Of a stretch of 64,000 nucleotides of DNA, positions 34,757-42,653 are shown one piece after another. Positions within the stretch are counted from its first letter, which is position 1; each line of letters starts with the position of its first letter. Location: contig NZ_JACICD010000006.1 in the NCBI RefSeq assembly GCF_014195655.1, forward strand, positions 1 through 64,000. The letters run 5' to 3'. Made by a program: the position numbers and the translations under genes. Below the pieces are notes generated by a model, which did no database searches, was not told where the DNA came from, and saw only the letters and a list, made by a program, of their open reading frames with translations. This stretch comes from Ancylobacter tetraedralis. GTDB lineage: Bacteria > Pseudomonadota > Alphaproteobacteria > Rhizobiales > Xanthobacteraceae.

Positions 34757-36885
34757 CAGCGGTAGTAAAGGCCCGCGCTTACCGTCCGGCCGTAACCGTA
34801 GGCGCAGGTCGTCGAGGTGTAGCAGGAGGCCAGATAGGTTTCGTCGGTCAGGTTCTTGGCGTTGATCTGCAACCGCCAGCCGTCGAGCTTGGCGTATTTC
34901 TTGCCAAAATCGTAGGACAGCTCCGCATCGAACAGCGTCACGTCCGGAATCTCGATCGTGTTGTTGGTATTGTAGCTCGACCCGATATAGCGAACGCCAA
35001 CAGCGCCCGCGAGGCCGTACAGGGGCGAGTCCGGCTGGACGTCGTAATGCACCCAGAGCGAGGCCATGTCGTCGGGCACGCCGACCGGAACGAGGCCCTG
35101 AAGTCCGCTATTGTCCTGCGTATACCGGGTGTCGAGGCGGGTATAGGCGGCGAGCATCGACCAGCCGTCCTGCAATTCGGCCTTGGCCTCGAACTCGAAG
35201 CCACGCGAGCGCGCCTCGCCGATCTGGACCGAATAGCCGATATGGGCGAGGTCCGAGGTCAGGAGGTTCTCGCGCGTCAGATCGAAATAGGCCGCGGTTA
35301 TCAGGATGTCCGTGCCGGGCGGCTGGTACTTGATGCCCGCCTCGTACTGCGTGCCCTGCTCCGGCTCGAACGCGTCGCCGTTGAAATCCGTACCGGCAAG
35401 CGGCGTGAAGGATTCGGCATAGCTCACATAGGGGGCGAGGCCGTTGTCGAAATGATAGAGCAGGCCGAACCGGGTGCTGGGCGCGGAATCGTTCTGTTTC
35501 TGCAAGGTGGTGCTGCGGGTCGTGCTCTCCGCCCAGTCCTGACGGACGGCGAGCGTGGCGATCCAGTTGCCGAAGCGGATCTGGTCCTGGGCATAGAGCC
35601 CGTACTGGGTGCCATCGACATCGGTGCGGCGCAGCGTCGGCATCGTCACCGCCTTGCCGTAGACCGGGTTGAAGATATTGATGGAGGGTGCGGTGCCGGT
35701 GCCGGAATTGTAGAAGCCGTCATAGGCCTGCGCGTCGAAGCCGACGAGCAGCGTGTGACGCAGAGCGCCGGTGTCGAACTGCTTCTCGATCTGGTTGTCG
35801 AAGGCGAACGAACTGAGTTCGTCATGGGAATAGGTCACGGAGCGCGACAAGGTCTGGTTGTCGGCTCCCAGCGAACGGCCATAGACGCCGGCATAGTCGA
35901 GTTCGGTGCCGAACCATTGTCCGTTCGCCCGCACGACCAGCGTGTCGTCGACGGCATGCTCGAACCGATATCCCAGCGAAGCCTGCGTGCGATCGAACTG
36001 CTCGATATCGGGTTCCCCGACATTGAAGTCGCGCGGGATGACGCCCTTGGGGTTGAACACCGCCGAGCCGACGGAGGGCACCCCGGCATAGGAGTTCGCT
36101 TCCGGATCGCGCTGGTAGAAGGCGGTCAGCGTCAGGCTGGTCTGGCTGCTCGGCGTCCATGTCAGGCTCGGCGCAACGGCGAAGCGTTCCGCGGATGTAT
36201 CCTCGATCTGGCCGTCGCCGGCACTGCCCACCGCGGCCACGCGGTAGAGCAGCGTGCCATCCTTGCCGACAGGGCCGGAGAGATCCGCCACGGCGCGTCG
36301 ATAGGCGAAATTGCCGATATCGACCCCCACCTCGTGGGACGGCTCGGCCAGCGGCATTTTCAGGATCTGGTTGACCATGCCACCGGTCGGCGCCTGACCG
36401 TAGAGCACCGAGGTCGGCCCCTTGAGCACGTCGATCCGCTCCAGGAGATAGGGGTCGATCTGCGGCGAGACGAAGTTCATCTTCAACAGGCGCAGACCGT
36501 TCAGATAGGTCGCGGCGTCGAAGCCGCGAATCTTGAACAGGTCGAAGCGCGTCGAGATCGCGCCGCGGCTCTCCGGGATGACACCCGCGGTGTAGCGCAG
36601 CGCCTCGTTCAGCGAGAGCGCATTCTGCTGCCGGATCTGGTCCGCGGTGATGACCGAAATGCTTTGCGAGGTCTCGACAAGCGGCGTGTTGGTCTTGGTG
36701 CCCGTCGACGATCTCTCGGCGACGAGGCCGTTCACCGGCCCGGTCGTCGATTGTCCGCTGCCTTGCACGCTGATCGTGTCGAGTTGCACGTCCGCGTCTT
36801 CTTCCGCGTAGGCCGACGACATGCCGGCGAGTATTGCGGAGGAGACCAGAATACTGAACTGACAACGATAAAATATTCTGTGCAT
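34753..36885 (-). CDS. TonB-dependent ferric-siderophore receptor
   Basis: About 710 residues. ATG at 36885 begins a signal peptide (MHRIFYRCQFSILVSSAILA, cleaved after SAYA); the frame is open to 36927. A TonB box (DTISVQG) follows the signal, then the plug domain (about 60-180, including QNALSLNEALRYTAGVIPES). The 22-strand barrel ends in the aromatic C-terminus GRTVSAGLYYRW. The TonB_siderophor subfamily, FhuA/FoxA-like, fits the fhu genes downstream. A candidate iron-responsive control region lies just upstream. The ligand is probably a hydroxamate but is not shown by sequence. Confidence 0.9.
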   Translation of the reverse strand: MHRIFYRCQFSILVSSAILAGMSSAYAEEDADVQLDTISVQGSGQSTTGPVNGLVAERSSTGTKTNTPLVETSQSISVITADQIRQQNALSLNEALRYTAGVIPESRGAISTRFDLFKIRGFDAATYLNGLRLLKMNFVSPQIDPYLLERIDVLKGPTSVLYGQAPTGGMVNQILKMPLAEPSHEVGVDIGNFAYRRAVADLSGPVGKDGTLLYRVAAVGSAGDGQIEDTSAERFAVAPSLTWTPSSQTSLTLTAFYQRDPEANSYAGVPSVGSAVFNPKGVIPRDFNVGEPDIEQFDRTQASLGYRFEHAVDDTLVVRANGQWFGTELDYAGVYGRSLGADNQTLSRSVTYSHDELSSFAFDNQIEKQFDTGALRHTLLVGFDAQAYDGFYNSGTGTAPSINIFNPVYGKAVTMPTLRRTDVDGTQYGLYAQDQIRFGNWIATLAVRQDWAESTTRSTTLQKQNDSAPSTRFGLLYHFDNGLAPYVSYAESFTPLAGTDFNGDAFEPEQGTQYEAGIKYQPPGTDILITAAYFDLTRENLLTSDLAHIGYSVQIGEARSRGFEFEAKAELQDGWSMLAAYTRLDTRYTQDNSGLQGLVPVGVPDDMASLWVHYDVQPDSPLYGLAGAVGVRYIGSSYNTNNTIEIPDVTLFDAELSYDFGKKYAKLDGWRLQINAKNLTDETYLASCYTSTTCAYGYGRTVSAGLYYRW

Positions 36886-36980
36886 CACATGAATCGATCG
36901 GATCAATTGGAAGGGTTGATCAACCATAGACGTGCCGATTGCCGTCGATCCAATAAGTCAACCTCGCTAATTTCATAGTC

Positions 36981-37027
36981 CTTGATTATGATGATGTCAC
37001 GATCCATCATTCTTGATTATAATAATT
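36981..37027. promoter_or_regulatory. AT-rich direct repeat between receptor and LysR genes, candidate Fur-like or LysR site
   Basis: CTTGATTATGATGATG at 36981-36996 and CTTGATTATAATAATT at 37012-37027 share the first nine bases and are 31 bp apart (about three helical turns). Each contains overlapping N-A-T-W-A-T hexamers like those of Fur boxes. The region is strongly A/T-rich against a GC-rich background and lies between the divergent receptor and LysR starts. Confidence 0.4.
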
Positions 37028-37053
37028 CCGATCTGGCAGCCTGAACCGGAAAC

Positions 37054-37995
37054 ATGAAGCGAGTTGCTGGCCCAAAGGTAGCGGATACCTTCGAAATCCG
37101 GCATCTGCGCTATTTCGTGGTGCTGGCGGAGGAGCAGAATTTCGCGCGCGCGGCGGAGCGGCTCGGCATCGCCCAGCCCGGCCTGAGCCAGCAGATCATG
37201 AAGCTGGAATCGATCGTGAAGACACCGCTGCTCGACCGTACCCAGCGCCTGATGAAGCTGACGCTTGCCGGTGAAGTCTTCCTCGAGGAAGCGCGCAAGA
37301 CGCTGAATGCGGCGGAGTCGGCGCTTGTCGCCGTGACCAAGGCCGGGCGCGGCGAGACCGGGCGCATCTCGATCGGCTATGTCGCCTCCGTCGCCTATGC
37401 CGGCGTGCTCACCCGTTCCATCGCCAGTTTCCGCAAGGCGCATCCGGACGTCGAACTGCAGCTGGTGGAAATGGAAATGGGCGAGCAGCTCTCCCGCATC
37501 TCCGAAGGGAGGCTCGATTTCGGCTTCATCCGCCCCCCCACGCCGCTACCGCCCAATGTCGTGACCCGCGTCATTCTCCAGGAACGGCTGGTCGTCGCCC
37601 TTCCCGACGATGACGCGCTGGCCGGAACGGGCGCGGTGGATCTGGCGGATCTCGCCGATCGCGAATTCATCACCCCGCGACAGGCTCCCGATGTCGGCTT
37701 TCGCCGGAACACGACGACGGCCTGCGAAGAGGCCGGCATCAGCCCGGTGATCCGGCCCATCGGCCGGGACTTCACCACCATTGCCAGCATGGTGGCCGTC
37801 GGGCTGGGAATAGCCCTGGTTCCGAAATCGCTCGACTGCCTCCGGCTGCCCGGCGTTCGCTACCGCAATATTCGCGGCATCCATACGACGTCCGAACTGG
37901 CGATCGCCCATCGCAAGAGCGAGTTATCCGCGGCGGTGCGGGCGTTCATCACCCATAACCGCTCCGCCGCATTCCCGGCCGACGCGTGGGATTGA
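37054..37995 (+). CDS. LysR-family transcriptional regulator
   Basis: 313 residues. The N-terminal winged HTH (about 13-72) includes FEIRHLRYFVVLAEEQNFAR and AERLGIAQPGLSQQIMKLE, with a long linker helix and a type 2 periplasmic-binding-like effector domain (about 100-300). The sequence is close to the CatR/BenM/CbnR branch. It is divergent from the siderophore receptor gene and probably controls it, itself, or both through the repeats at 36981-37027. The effector is unknown. Confidence 0.88.
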   Translation: MKRVAGPKVADTFEIRHLRYFVVLAEEQNFARAAERLGIAQPGLSQQIMKLESIVKTPLLDRTQRLMKLTLAGEVFLEEARKTLNAAESALVAVTKAGRGETGRISIGYVASVAYAGVLTRSIASFRKAHPDVELQLVEMEMGEQLSRISEGRLDFGFIRPPTPLPPNVVTRVILQERLVVALPDDDALAGTGAVDLADLADREFITPRQAPDVGFRRNTTTACEEAGISPVIRPIGRDFTTIASMVAVGLGIALVPKSLDCLRLPGVRYRNIRGIHTTSELAIAHRKSELSAAVRAFITHNRSAAFPADAWD

Positions 37996-38011
37996 CCGGC
38001 AGAGGGTCACA

Positions 38012-38040
38012 CCCTGCAGGCACCGTTCGCGCCTGCAGGG
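38012..38040 (+). terminator. Hairpin after the LysR gene
   Basis: Perfect 10-bp inverted repeat CCCTGCAGGC (38012-38021) / GCCTGCAGGG (38031-38040) with a 9-base loop, 17 bases after the LysR stop. No T run follows, so it may be a weak or bidirectional terminator. The remaining 300 bp to lemA hold no gene. Confidence 0.5.
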
Positions 38041-38344
38041 CAAGCAAGGGGCGCCGAGCGGAGATAATGCGTGCCCGGCGGCGGACACGCCGCTCATCCT
38101 TCCCCGGAATCGGGGATGGTGGGGTGGTGCCCGCACGACGCGCAATGGACCGCGTCCGGTCGCTGACGGCGCGCACGGCGCGCGGCAATTCGTCCTCGCG
38201 GATGGACCTTCGGCAGCGATGACGCGCCGCGCGGGCCTTCTCCCCGCCGTTCGGCCGGCCTGAAGCGCATCAACAGCGCGCGCCGACGATCCCCACGCTA
38301 TAGTGTTGCGGGCCGCCGAAGCGGCTGAATGGGTGGAGGGTGCC

Positions 38345-38968
38345 ATGACGTCGACATTCCCGGGACTTGCGGGCGCATGGCGCCGTCTCATCGCCCCGCT
38401 GCTCCTGATCGCCCTCGCCTTGGGGCTGGCCGGCTGCGGGGTGAACAACATCCCGACCAATGAGGAGAAGGCCAAGGCGGCGTGGAGCGACGTACTCAAC
38501 CAGTATCAGCGCCGGGCCGAGCTGATTCCCAATCTCGTCGAGACCGTGAAGGGCTATGCCCAGCACGAGAGCCAGGTGCTGACCCAGGTGACGGAAGCGC
38601 GGGCGAAGGCCACGTCCATCAAGGTCGATGCCTCCACCATCACCGATCCCGAGCAGTTCAAGCAGTTCCAGCAGGCGCAGTCGCAGCTCTCCGGCGCGCT
38701 CGGCCGGCTGATCGCGGTGTCCGAGGCCTATCCGGACCTGAAGGCGAACCAGAACTTTCTCGCGCTGCAGGCGCAGATCGAAGGCACCGAGAACCGCATC
38801 GCCGTGGCGCGGCGCGACTATATCGAGGCGGTGCGGGTCTATAACACCGAGCTGCGCACCTTCCCCGGCGTGCTCTGGGCCAGCACGCTGTATCGCGCGA
38901 ACAAGCCGATGGAGACCTTCACCATCCCCGACGAGCAGACCAAGGCGCCGCAGGTGAAGTTCAACTGA
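38345..38968 (+). CDS. lemA: LemA family lipoprotein
   Basis: 207 residues. ATG at 38345 follows GGAGGG. The signal ends in a lipobox LAGC (Cys31), so the protein is probably a lipoprotein anchored in a membrane facing the periplasm. The LemA core is visible as NQYQRRAELIPNLVETVKGY and the C-terminal VYNTELRTFPGVLWA. Function of LemA proteins is poorly known. It is encoded 11 bp before a TPM-domain gene, a common pairing. Confidence 0.92.
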   Translation: MTSTFPGLAGAWRRLIAPLLLIALALGLAGCGVNNIPTNEEKAKAAWSDVLNQYQRRAELIPNLVETVKGYAQHESQVLTQVTEARAKATSIKVDASTITDPEQFKQFQQAQSQLSGALGRLIAVSEAYPDLKANQNFLALQAQIEGTENRIAVARRDYIEAVRVYNTELRTFPGVLWASTLYRANKPMETFTIPDEQTKAPQVKFN

Positions 38969-38979
38969 AGGAGCGGCCC

Positions 38980-39792
38980 GTGCATGCGCCGCCTGTTCTC
39001 CCCCGCCTGCCGGCCCTGCTGGTGCTGGCGCTGCTGATCGCGCTGGCCGGCCTCGGCGCGGCGCGGGCCGAGTTTGCCTTCCCGGCCCTCACCGGGCGTG
39101 TCGTCGATGCCGCGCAGGTGCTGCCCCCGGCCGCCCGCGCGGCGCTGGAGGCAAAGCTTGCCGCGCAGGAGGCGCGCACCAGCGACCAGTTCGTGGTCGC
39201 CACCCTCCCCTCGCTGGAAGGCACCTCGGTGGAGGATTATGCCAACCGGCTGTTCCGATTCTGGAAACTCGGCCAGGGGGAGAAGAACAACGGCGTGCTG
39301 CTGCTGGTGGTGCCCGCCGAGCGGCGCGTGCGCCTCGAGGTCGGCTACGGGGTTGAGGGCGTGCTGCCGGACGCGGTGGCCAGCACCATCATCCAGACCG
39401 CCATCCTGCCGGATTTCCGCGCGGGCGATATCCCCGGCGGCATCGAGAAGGGCGCGGATGCGGTGATCGAGGTGTTGAATCTCGATCCCGCCGAGGCCGA
39501 GCAGCGCGCCCGCGCGGCCGCCTCTCCCGCAATGAGCGGCGATGACTGGGGCCACATCCTCTTCGTGGTGCTGATGATCGCGTTCTGGGGCTTCGTTCTC
39601 TACCGTCAGGCCCGCTCGGGCAACCTGCGCATGCGCGGGCGGCGCGGCGCGGTTCTGCCGGGGAGCACGGCGGGATGGGACTGGTCGCGCCGCGGAAACT
39701 CCGGCGGCAACTCGGGCGGCGGGTCGGGCGGCGGCGGCTTCTCGGGTGGTGGCGGTTCCTCCGGCGGCGGCGGCGCCTCGGGAAGCTGGTGA
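38980..39792 (+). CDS. TPM domain membrane protein (YgcG-like)
   Basis: 270 residues. Signal peptide at 1-30, TPM_phosphatase domain at about 35-165 (LTGRVVDAAQVLPPAARAAL, RLEVGYGVEGVLPDAVAS), one transmembrane helix at about 188-205 and a long Gly/Ser tail (residues 235-270). Such tails are typical of YgcG proteins and may act as a flexible cell-envelope element. GTG start with GAAGGAG upstream. Operon with lemA and the next gene. Confidence 0.88.
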   Translation: MHAPPVLPRLPALLVLALLIALAGLGAARAEFAFPALTGRVVDAAQVLPPAARAALEAKLAAQEARTSDQFVVATLPSLEGTSVEDYANRLFRFWKLGQGEKNNGVLLLVVPAERRVRLEVGYGVEGVLPDAVASTIIQTAILPDFRAGDIPGGIEKGADAVIEVLNLDPAEAEQRARAAASPAMSGDDWGHILFVVLMIAFWGFVLYRQARSGNLRMRGRRGAVLPGSTAGWDWSRRGNSGGNSGGGSGGGGFSGGGGSSGGGGASGSW

Positions 39793-39803
39793 GGGGGAGC
39801 GAC

Positions 39804-40415
39804 ATGCTGACACCCGATGAGCATGCCGCCATCGCGGCGGCGATCCGAAAGGCGGAAGCGGGCACCGCCGGGGAGATCCGCGTCGTGGTGCTCACCCGCC
39901 CGCTGGTGCGCCATGCCTTCTTCGGCCTGATGTGGGCGGCGCTGCTGGCGCTGGTGCTGCCCTGGCCGCTGGCGCTGCTCACGCCGCTGGCAACCCCGGC
40001 GCTGCTGTCGCTTCAGGCCTGCTGCTTCATCCTCGCCGGGGCGGTGCTGATCTTCACCCCGCTCGGCGCAGGGCTCGTGCCGCGCTTCGCCCGCGAGGAG
40101 GCCGGACGGACGGCGGCGGTCGAGCATTTCCTCGCCCTCGGCATGCACCAGACGCGCGGGCGCACCGGCGTGCTGATTCTGGTGGCCCCGCATGAGCGGC
40201 TGGTCGAAGTGGTGGCGGACGAGGCGATCCACGCCAAGGTCGGGCACGATGCCTGGCGCGGCGTCTGCGCCGCCGTGCTGGCCGGCGCGCGGCAGGACCG
40301 CCTCGATCAGGGGCTGGCGGACGCCATTGCCGAGGCGGGACGCATTCTCGCCCATCACGCTCCGGCACGGGCGGGCGACACCAACGAACTGCCGGACCGG
40401 GTCATCGTGATGTAA
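39804..40415 (+). CDS. Second TPM domain protein, membrane-associated
   Basis: 203 residues. ATG at 39804 follows GAGGGGGAG; the frame is open upstream, but that part overlaps the previous gene. It opens with DEHAAIAAAIRKAEAGTAGE, the TPM start, then a hydrophobic hairpin inserted at about 35-85 and the rest of the TPM domain (GVLILVAPHERLVEVVADEA). This split-by-helices form is commonly the third gene after lemA and ygcG. The exact role is unknown. Confidence 0.85.
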   Translation: MLTPDEHAAIAAAIRKAEAGTAGEIRVVVLTRPLVRHAFFGLMWAALLALVLPWPLALLTPLATPALLSLQACCFILAGAVLIFTPLGAGLVPRFAREEAGRTAAVEHFLALGMHQTRGRTGVLILVAPHERLVEVVADEAIHAKVGHDAWRGVCAAVLAGARQDRLDQGLADAIAEAGRILAHHAPARAGDTNELPDRVIVM

Positions 40416-40590
40416 GCGGAGACTGCCCCGGGCCGCTCTCTCCAGCTCCCATATCCGCGCCCATGCGCTTCGCGCAGGGCGGCAGCGCATTTCCGCAAGG
40501 GTCCTTTTGCTCGCCGTCACACTCATGCCGCATCACAGGACGATGCGAAGCGCCTATATCGCGTAGCTTGAGTTCACCGGACATTCCACC

Positions 40591-40710
40591 ATGAGCGCCC
40601 TCGGTTTCCTGCCCTCCTCCGTCATCTCCGCCATCCTCGTCCTCGGCTTCGCCGGGGTGATGATCCTGGCGTTCGGCGTCCTCTCGCCGCGCAGCGAGGG
40701 CAAGCGCTAG
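40591..40710 (+). CDS. Small single-pass membrane protein, 39 residues
   Basis: A short frame from ATG 40591 to TAG 40710 encodes MSALGFLPSSVISAILVLGF followed by a further hydrophobic stretch and a basic end (RSEGKR). One transmembrane helix occupies residues 8-32 and the positive end obeys the positive-inside rule. No strong ribosome binding site is seen (ACCGGACATTCCACC precedes the ATG). It lies alone between the TPM gene and the gene at 40903. Plausible as a small membrane protein; not tied to a family. Confidence 0.45.
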   Translation: MSALGFLPSSVISAILVLGFAGVMILAFGVLSPRSEGKR

Positions 40711-40902
40711 CGCTTACGGAAAGCCTCGTCTTTCCGACGGGCGGCCCCCGCTTGGCCAGGCGGCCCCCGCTTGGCCTTGAGGGCGGTGCGCAGGAGACTA
40801 CCCCTTTCACAGCATCGCGGCCGGCGCGGCATATCGGGATGTCGCGCCCAAATTCCCGTGAGGCGGACCGCGGCGGATGCCGCGATCACGGCTGGCCCGC
40901 GC

Positions 40903-41214
40903 TTACCAGCAGCGCGTCCGCCAGCCGCCCGGCACCCGGACGCGGCGGCACACGCGACGGCGACGGCGCGGCGGGGCGACCCAGTAGCGGCGACCGTTGC
41001 GCCAGACCCAGTAGGTGCTGTCGGCCGGCGTGCCGTCCGGTGTCACGCCATAGGCCTCGGGCGGGAGACGATCGGGGCTTGAAGACGGCATCGCCCTCAG
41101 CGCGTCCAGCGGCACGGCCTGCGCCGGCGTCGCCAGGAAGGGCGCGAGAGCAGCCACGCCCGCCGTCGCCGACCCGATGCCGCATAGTCCAAGCAGAAAA
41201 GACCGTCTGTCCAT
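40903..41214 (-). CDS. Small exported basic protein with Tat-like signal
   Basis: 103 residues from ATG 41214. The N-terminus MDRRSFLLGLCGIGSATAGV is a Tat-like signal (R-R-x-F-L) with an AQA cleavage site near residue 33. The mature part has a YGVTPDGTPADSTYWVWRNG segment and ends in an Arg-rich, Cys-containing tail (PPRRRRRVCRRVRVPGGW, then RTRCW). Proteins of this form are frequent in Hyphomicrobiales and uncharacterised. The basic tail might bind polyanions in the envelope. Confidence 0.6.
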   Translation of the reverse strand: MDRRSFLLGLCGIGSATAGVAALAPFLATPAQAVPLDALRAMPSSSPDRLPPEAYGVTPDGTPADSTYWVWRNGRRYWVAPPRRRRRVCRRVRVPGGWRTRCW

Positions 41215-41334
41215 GGGTTGCCTCCCGGAGCTGCGTCGCATCACAAACGCAGGATGGGCAGGCATGTTCCCGCGATCGGCCTTCCGCGCGCCGCCCTTCC
41301 CACAAGGAGATCGCCGCATCGCCCCCTTGGTGCA

Positions 41335-41362
41335 TTGACATCGGTGCGCCAGACCATATTCT
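41335..41362 (+). promoter_or_regulatory. Sigma-70-type promoter of the ami operon
   Basis: TTGACA at 41335-41340, a 16-base spacer, then TATTCT at 41357-41362. This predicts transcription starting around 41369, exactly where the first leader hairpin begins. Confidence 0.6.
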
Positions 41363-41368
41363 AGCGAT

Positions 41369-41519
41369 GCTTATCCGATGAGCATGCTCGGATAAGCAGC
41401 ACATTGGCTGAAGAAGCCTCGGGCAACAGCGCCCCGCGAGACCCCCGCCCCACCGGCGGGCGTGGTTTCGTGGGGTTTTTTGCGTTTGGTCGATGGATCG
41501 ACGGCATCAGGGAGTTGAG
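41369..41519 (+). promoter_or_regulatory. Structured leader RNA of the ami operon with terminator, candidate ANTAR target
   Basis: From the predicted start the leader contains four features. (a) A perfect 10-bp hairpin GCTTATCCGA / TCGGATAAGC (41369-41378, 41388-41397). (b) A small GGCT/AGCC hairpin at 41406-41418. (c) A GGGC/GCCC hairpin with hexaloop AACAGC at 41421-41434. (d) A CCCGCC/GGCGGG hairpin at 41444-41460 that overlaps the left arm of the terminator listed next. ANTAR-domain regulators bind tandem small hairpins whose second member competes with a terminator, and an ANTAR gene is the second gene of this operon. The hexaloop bases fit the A1/G4 consensus only partly. Confidence 0.55.
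41448..41481 (+). terminator. Intrinsic terminator in the ami leader
   Basis: CCCCAC (41448-41453) pairs with GTGGGG (41470-41475), followed by six T residues (41476-41481). It sits 38 bases before the first gene's start codon and after a promoter, so it is an attenuator rather than the end of a gene. Confidence 0.65.
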
Positions 41520-42653
41520 ATGGGCGCGCCTCTTCGCATCGGCATTCTCTATTCCACCACCGGCGCCTATGGCGCCTTCGGGCGCGAATGCCGCGACGGC
41601 GCGGAACTGGCCGCCGAGCGTCTGGTCGGCGAGGGCGTGCCGGTGGAACTCGTCGTCGCCGACCCGCAGGGCGAGGCGAGCCGCTATGTCACGCTGGCCC
41701 GCCAGCTGCTGCGCGAGAAGGGCTGCCGCCACATCATCGGCACCGCGCTCTCCGCCGCGCGCAAGGACGTGGCGCCGCTGGTCGAGAAGCATGACGCGCT
41801 GCTGTGGTACATCTGCCCCTATGAGGGGTTCGAGGCCAACGAGAACATCATCTATACCGGCGCCTGCCCGAACCAGCACCTCCTGCCGCTGTTCGACCAT
41901 CTCATCCCGCGCCATGGCGGGCGGGTGTTCCTGCTGGGGGCGAACTATGTGTGGGGCTGGGAGATGAACCGCCTCGCCCGCGAACTCCTGCTCGCCAGCG
42001 GCGGCGAGGTGGCCGGCGAGCGCTTCCTCCCCATCGAGGAGACCGAGATCGGCCGGCTGATCGCCGAGATCCGGGCGCAACGGCCTTCCTTCATCCTGAA
42101 CAACCTCATCGGCCCGTCCAGCTATGCCTTCCTCGCCGCCATGAGCGAACTGGCGCGCCAGGACCCCGCCTTCCGCCCCGAGGCCTGCCCGGTGGTGAGC
42201 TGCGACCTCACCGAATGCGAGCTGGGCGAGATCGCGCCCGGCGTGGCGGTGGGCCAGCTCGCGGCCGCCTGCTATTTTGACAGCCTCGACACACCGGAAA
42301 ACCGCGCCTTCAAGGCGATCGCCGCAGCGCGCTTCGGCGCGGGCCGGCGCTTCTCCTCCTTCTTCTCCGGCGCCTATGCGGCGGTGCGCCTCTGCGCCGA
42401 AGCCATCCGTGCCGCCGGTACGGACGAGCCGGCCGAGGTGCGCCGCGCGGTCTGCGGCAAGGTGCACCCAACCGTGCAGGGCCCCATCCGGATCGATCCG
42501 CGCACCAATCACGCCGCCCTGCCCTTCCATCTCGGGCGCATCAATGGCGCGGGCGGTTTCGACGTGATCGCCTCGCGCCCGCCGATCGCCGCCGATCCCT
42601 ATCTCACAGGAGCGCGCGCCAGCCGCGCCCCGCATCTGAGGGTGGTGTCATGA
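41520..42653 (+). CDS. amiC: AmiC-like amide sensor (periplasmic-binding-fold negative regulator)
   Basis: About 377 residues of the Peripla_BP_5/type 1 binding fold. It starts MGAPLRIGILYSTTGAYGAF with no signal peptide, so unlike transport binding proteins it should stay in the cytoplasm. That, and overlap by 4 bp with an ANTAR gene, matches AmiC, which holds AmiR inactive until an amide binds. ATG at 41520 has AGGGAG just upstream; an upstream ATG at 41493 is less likely. The downstream transporter and acetamidase suggest that the ligand is a short amide, urea or a related compound. Confidence 0.85.
   Translation: MGAPLRIGILYSTTGAYGAFGRECRDGAELAAERLVGEGVPVELVVADPQGEASRYVTLARQLLREKGCRHIIGTALSAARKDVAPLVEKHDALLWYICPYEGFEANENIIYTGACPNQHLLPLFDHLIPRHGGRVFLLGANYVWGWEMNRLARELLLASGGEVAGERFLPIEETEIGRLIAEIRAQRPSFILNNLIGPSSYAFLAAMSELARQDPAFRPEACPVVSCDLTECELGEIAPGVAVGQLAAACYFDSLDTPENRAFKAIAAARFGAGRRFSSFFSGAYAAVRLCAEAIRAAGTDEPAEVRRAVCGKVHPTVQGPIRIDPRTNHAALPFHLGRINGAGGFDVIASRPPIAADPYLTGARASRAPHLRVVS

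Noticed and set aside
34732..36978. 748-codon plus-strand frame opposite the TonB receptor
   Set aside because: Antisense shadow of a receptor with signal peptide, TonB box and barrel end.
39675..39803. Upstream extension of the second TPM gene
   Set aside because: The extension overlaps the Gly-rich tail of the preceding gene in another frame. ATG 39804 has a strong ribosome binding site.
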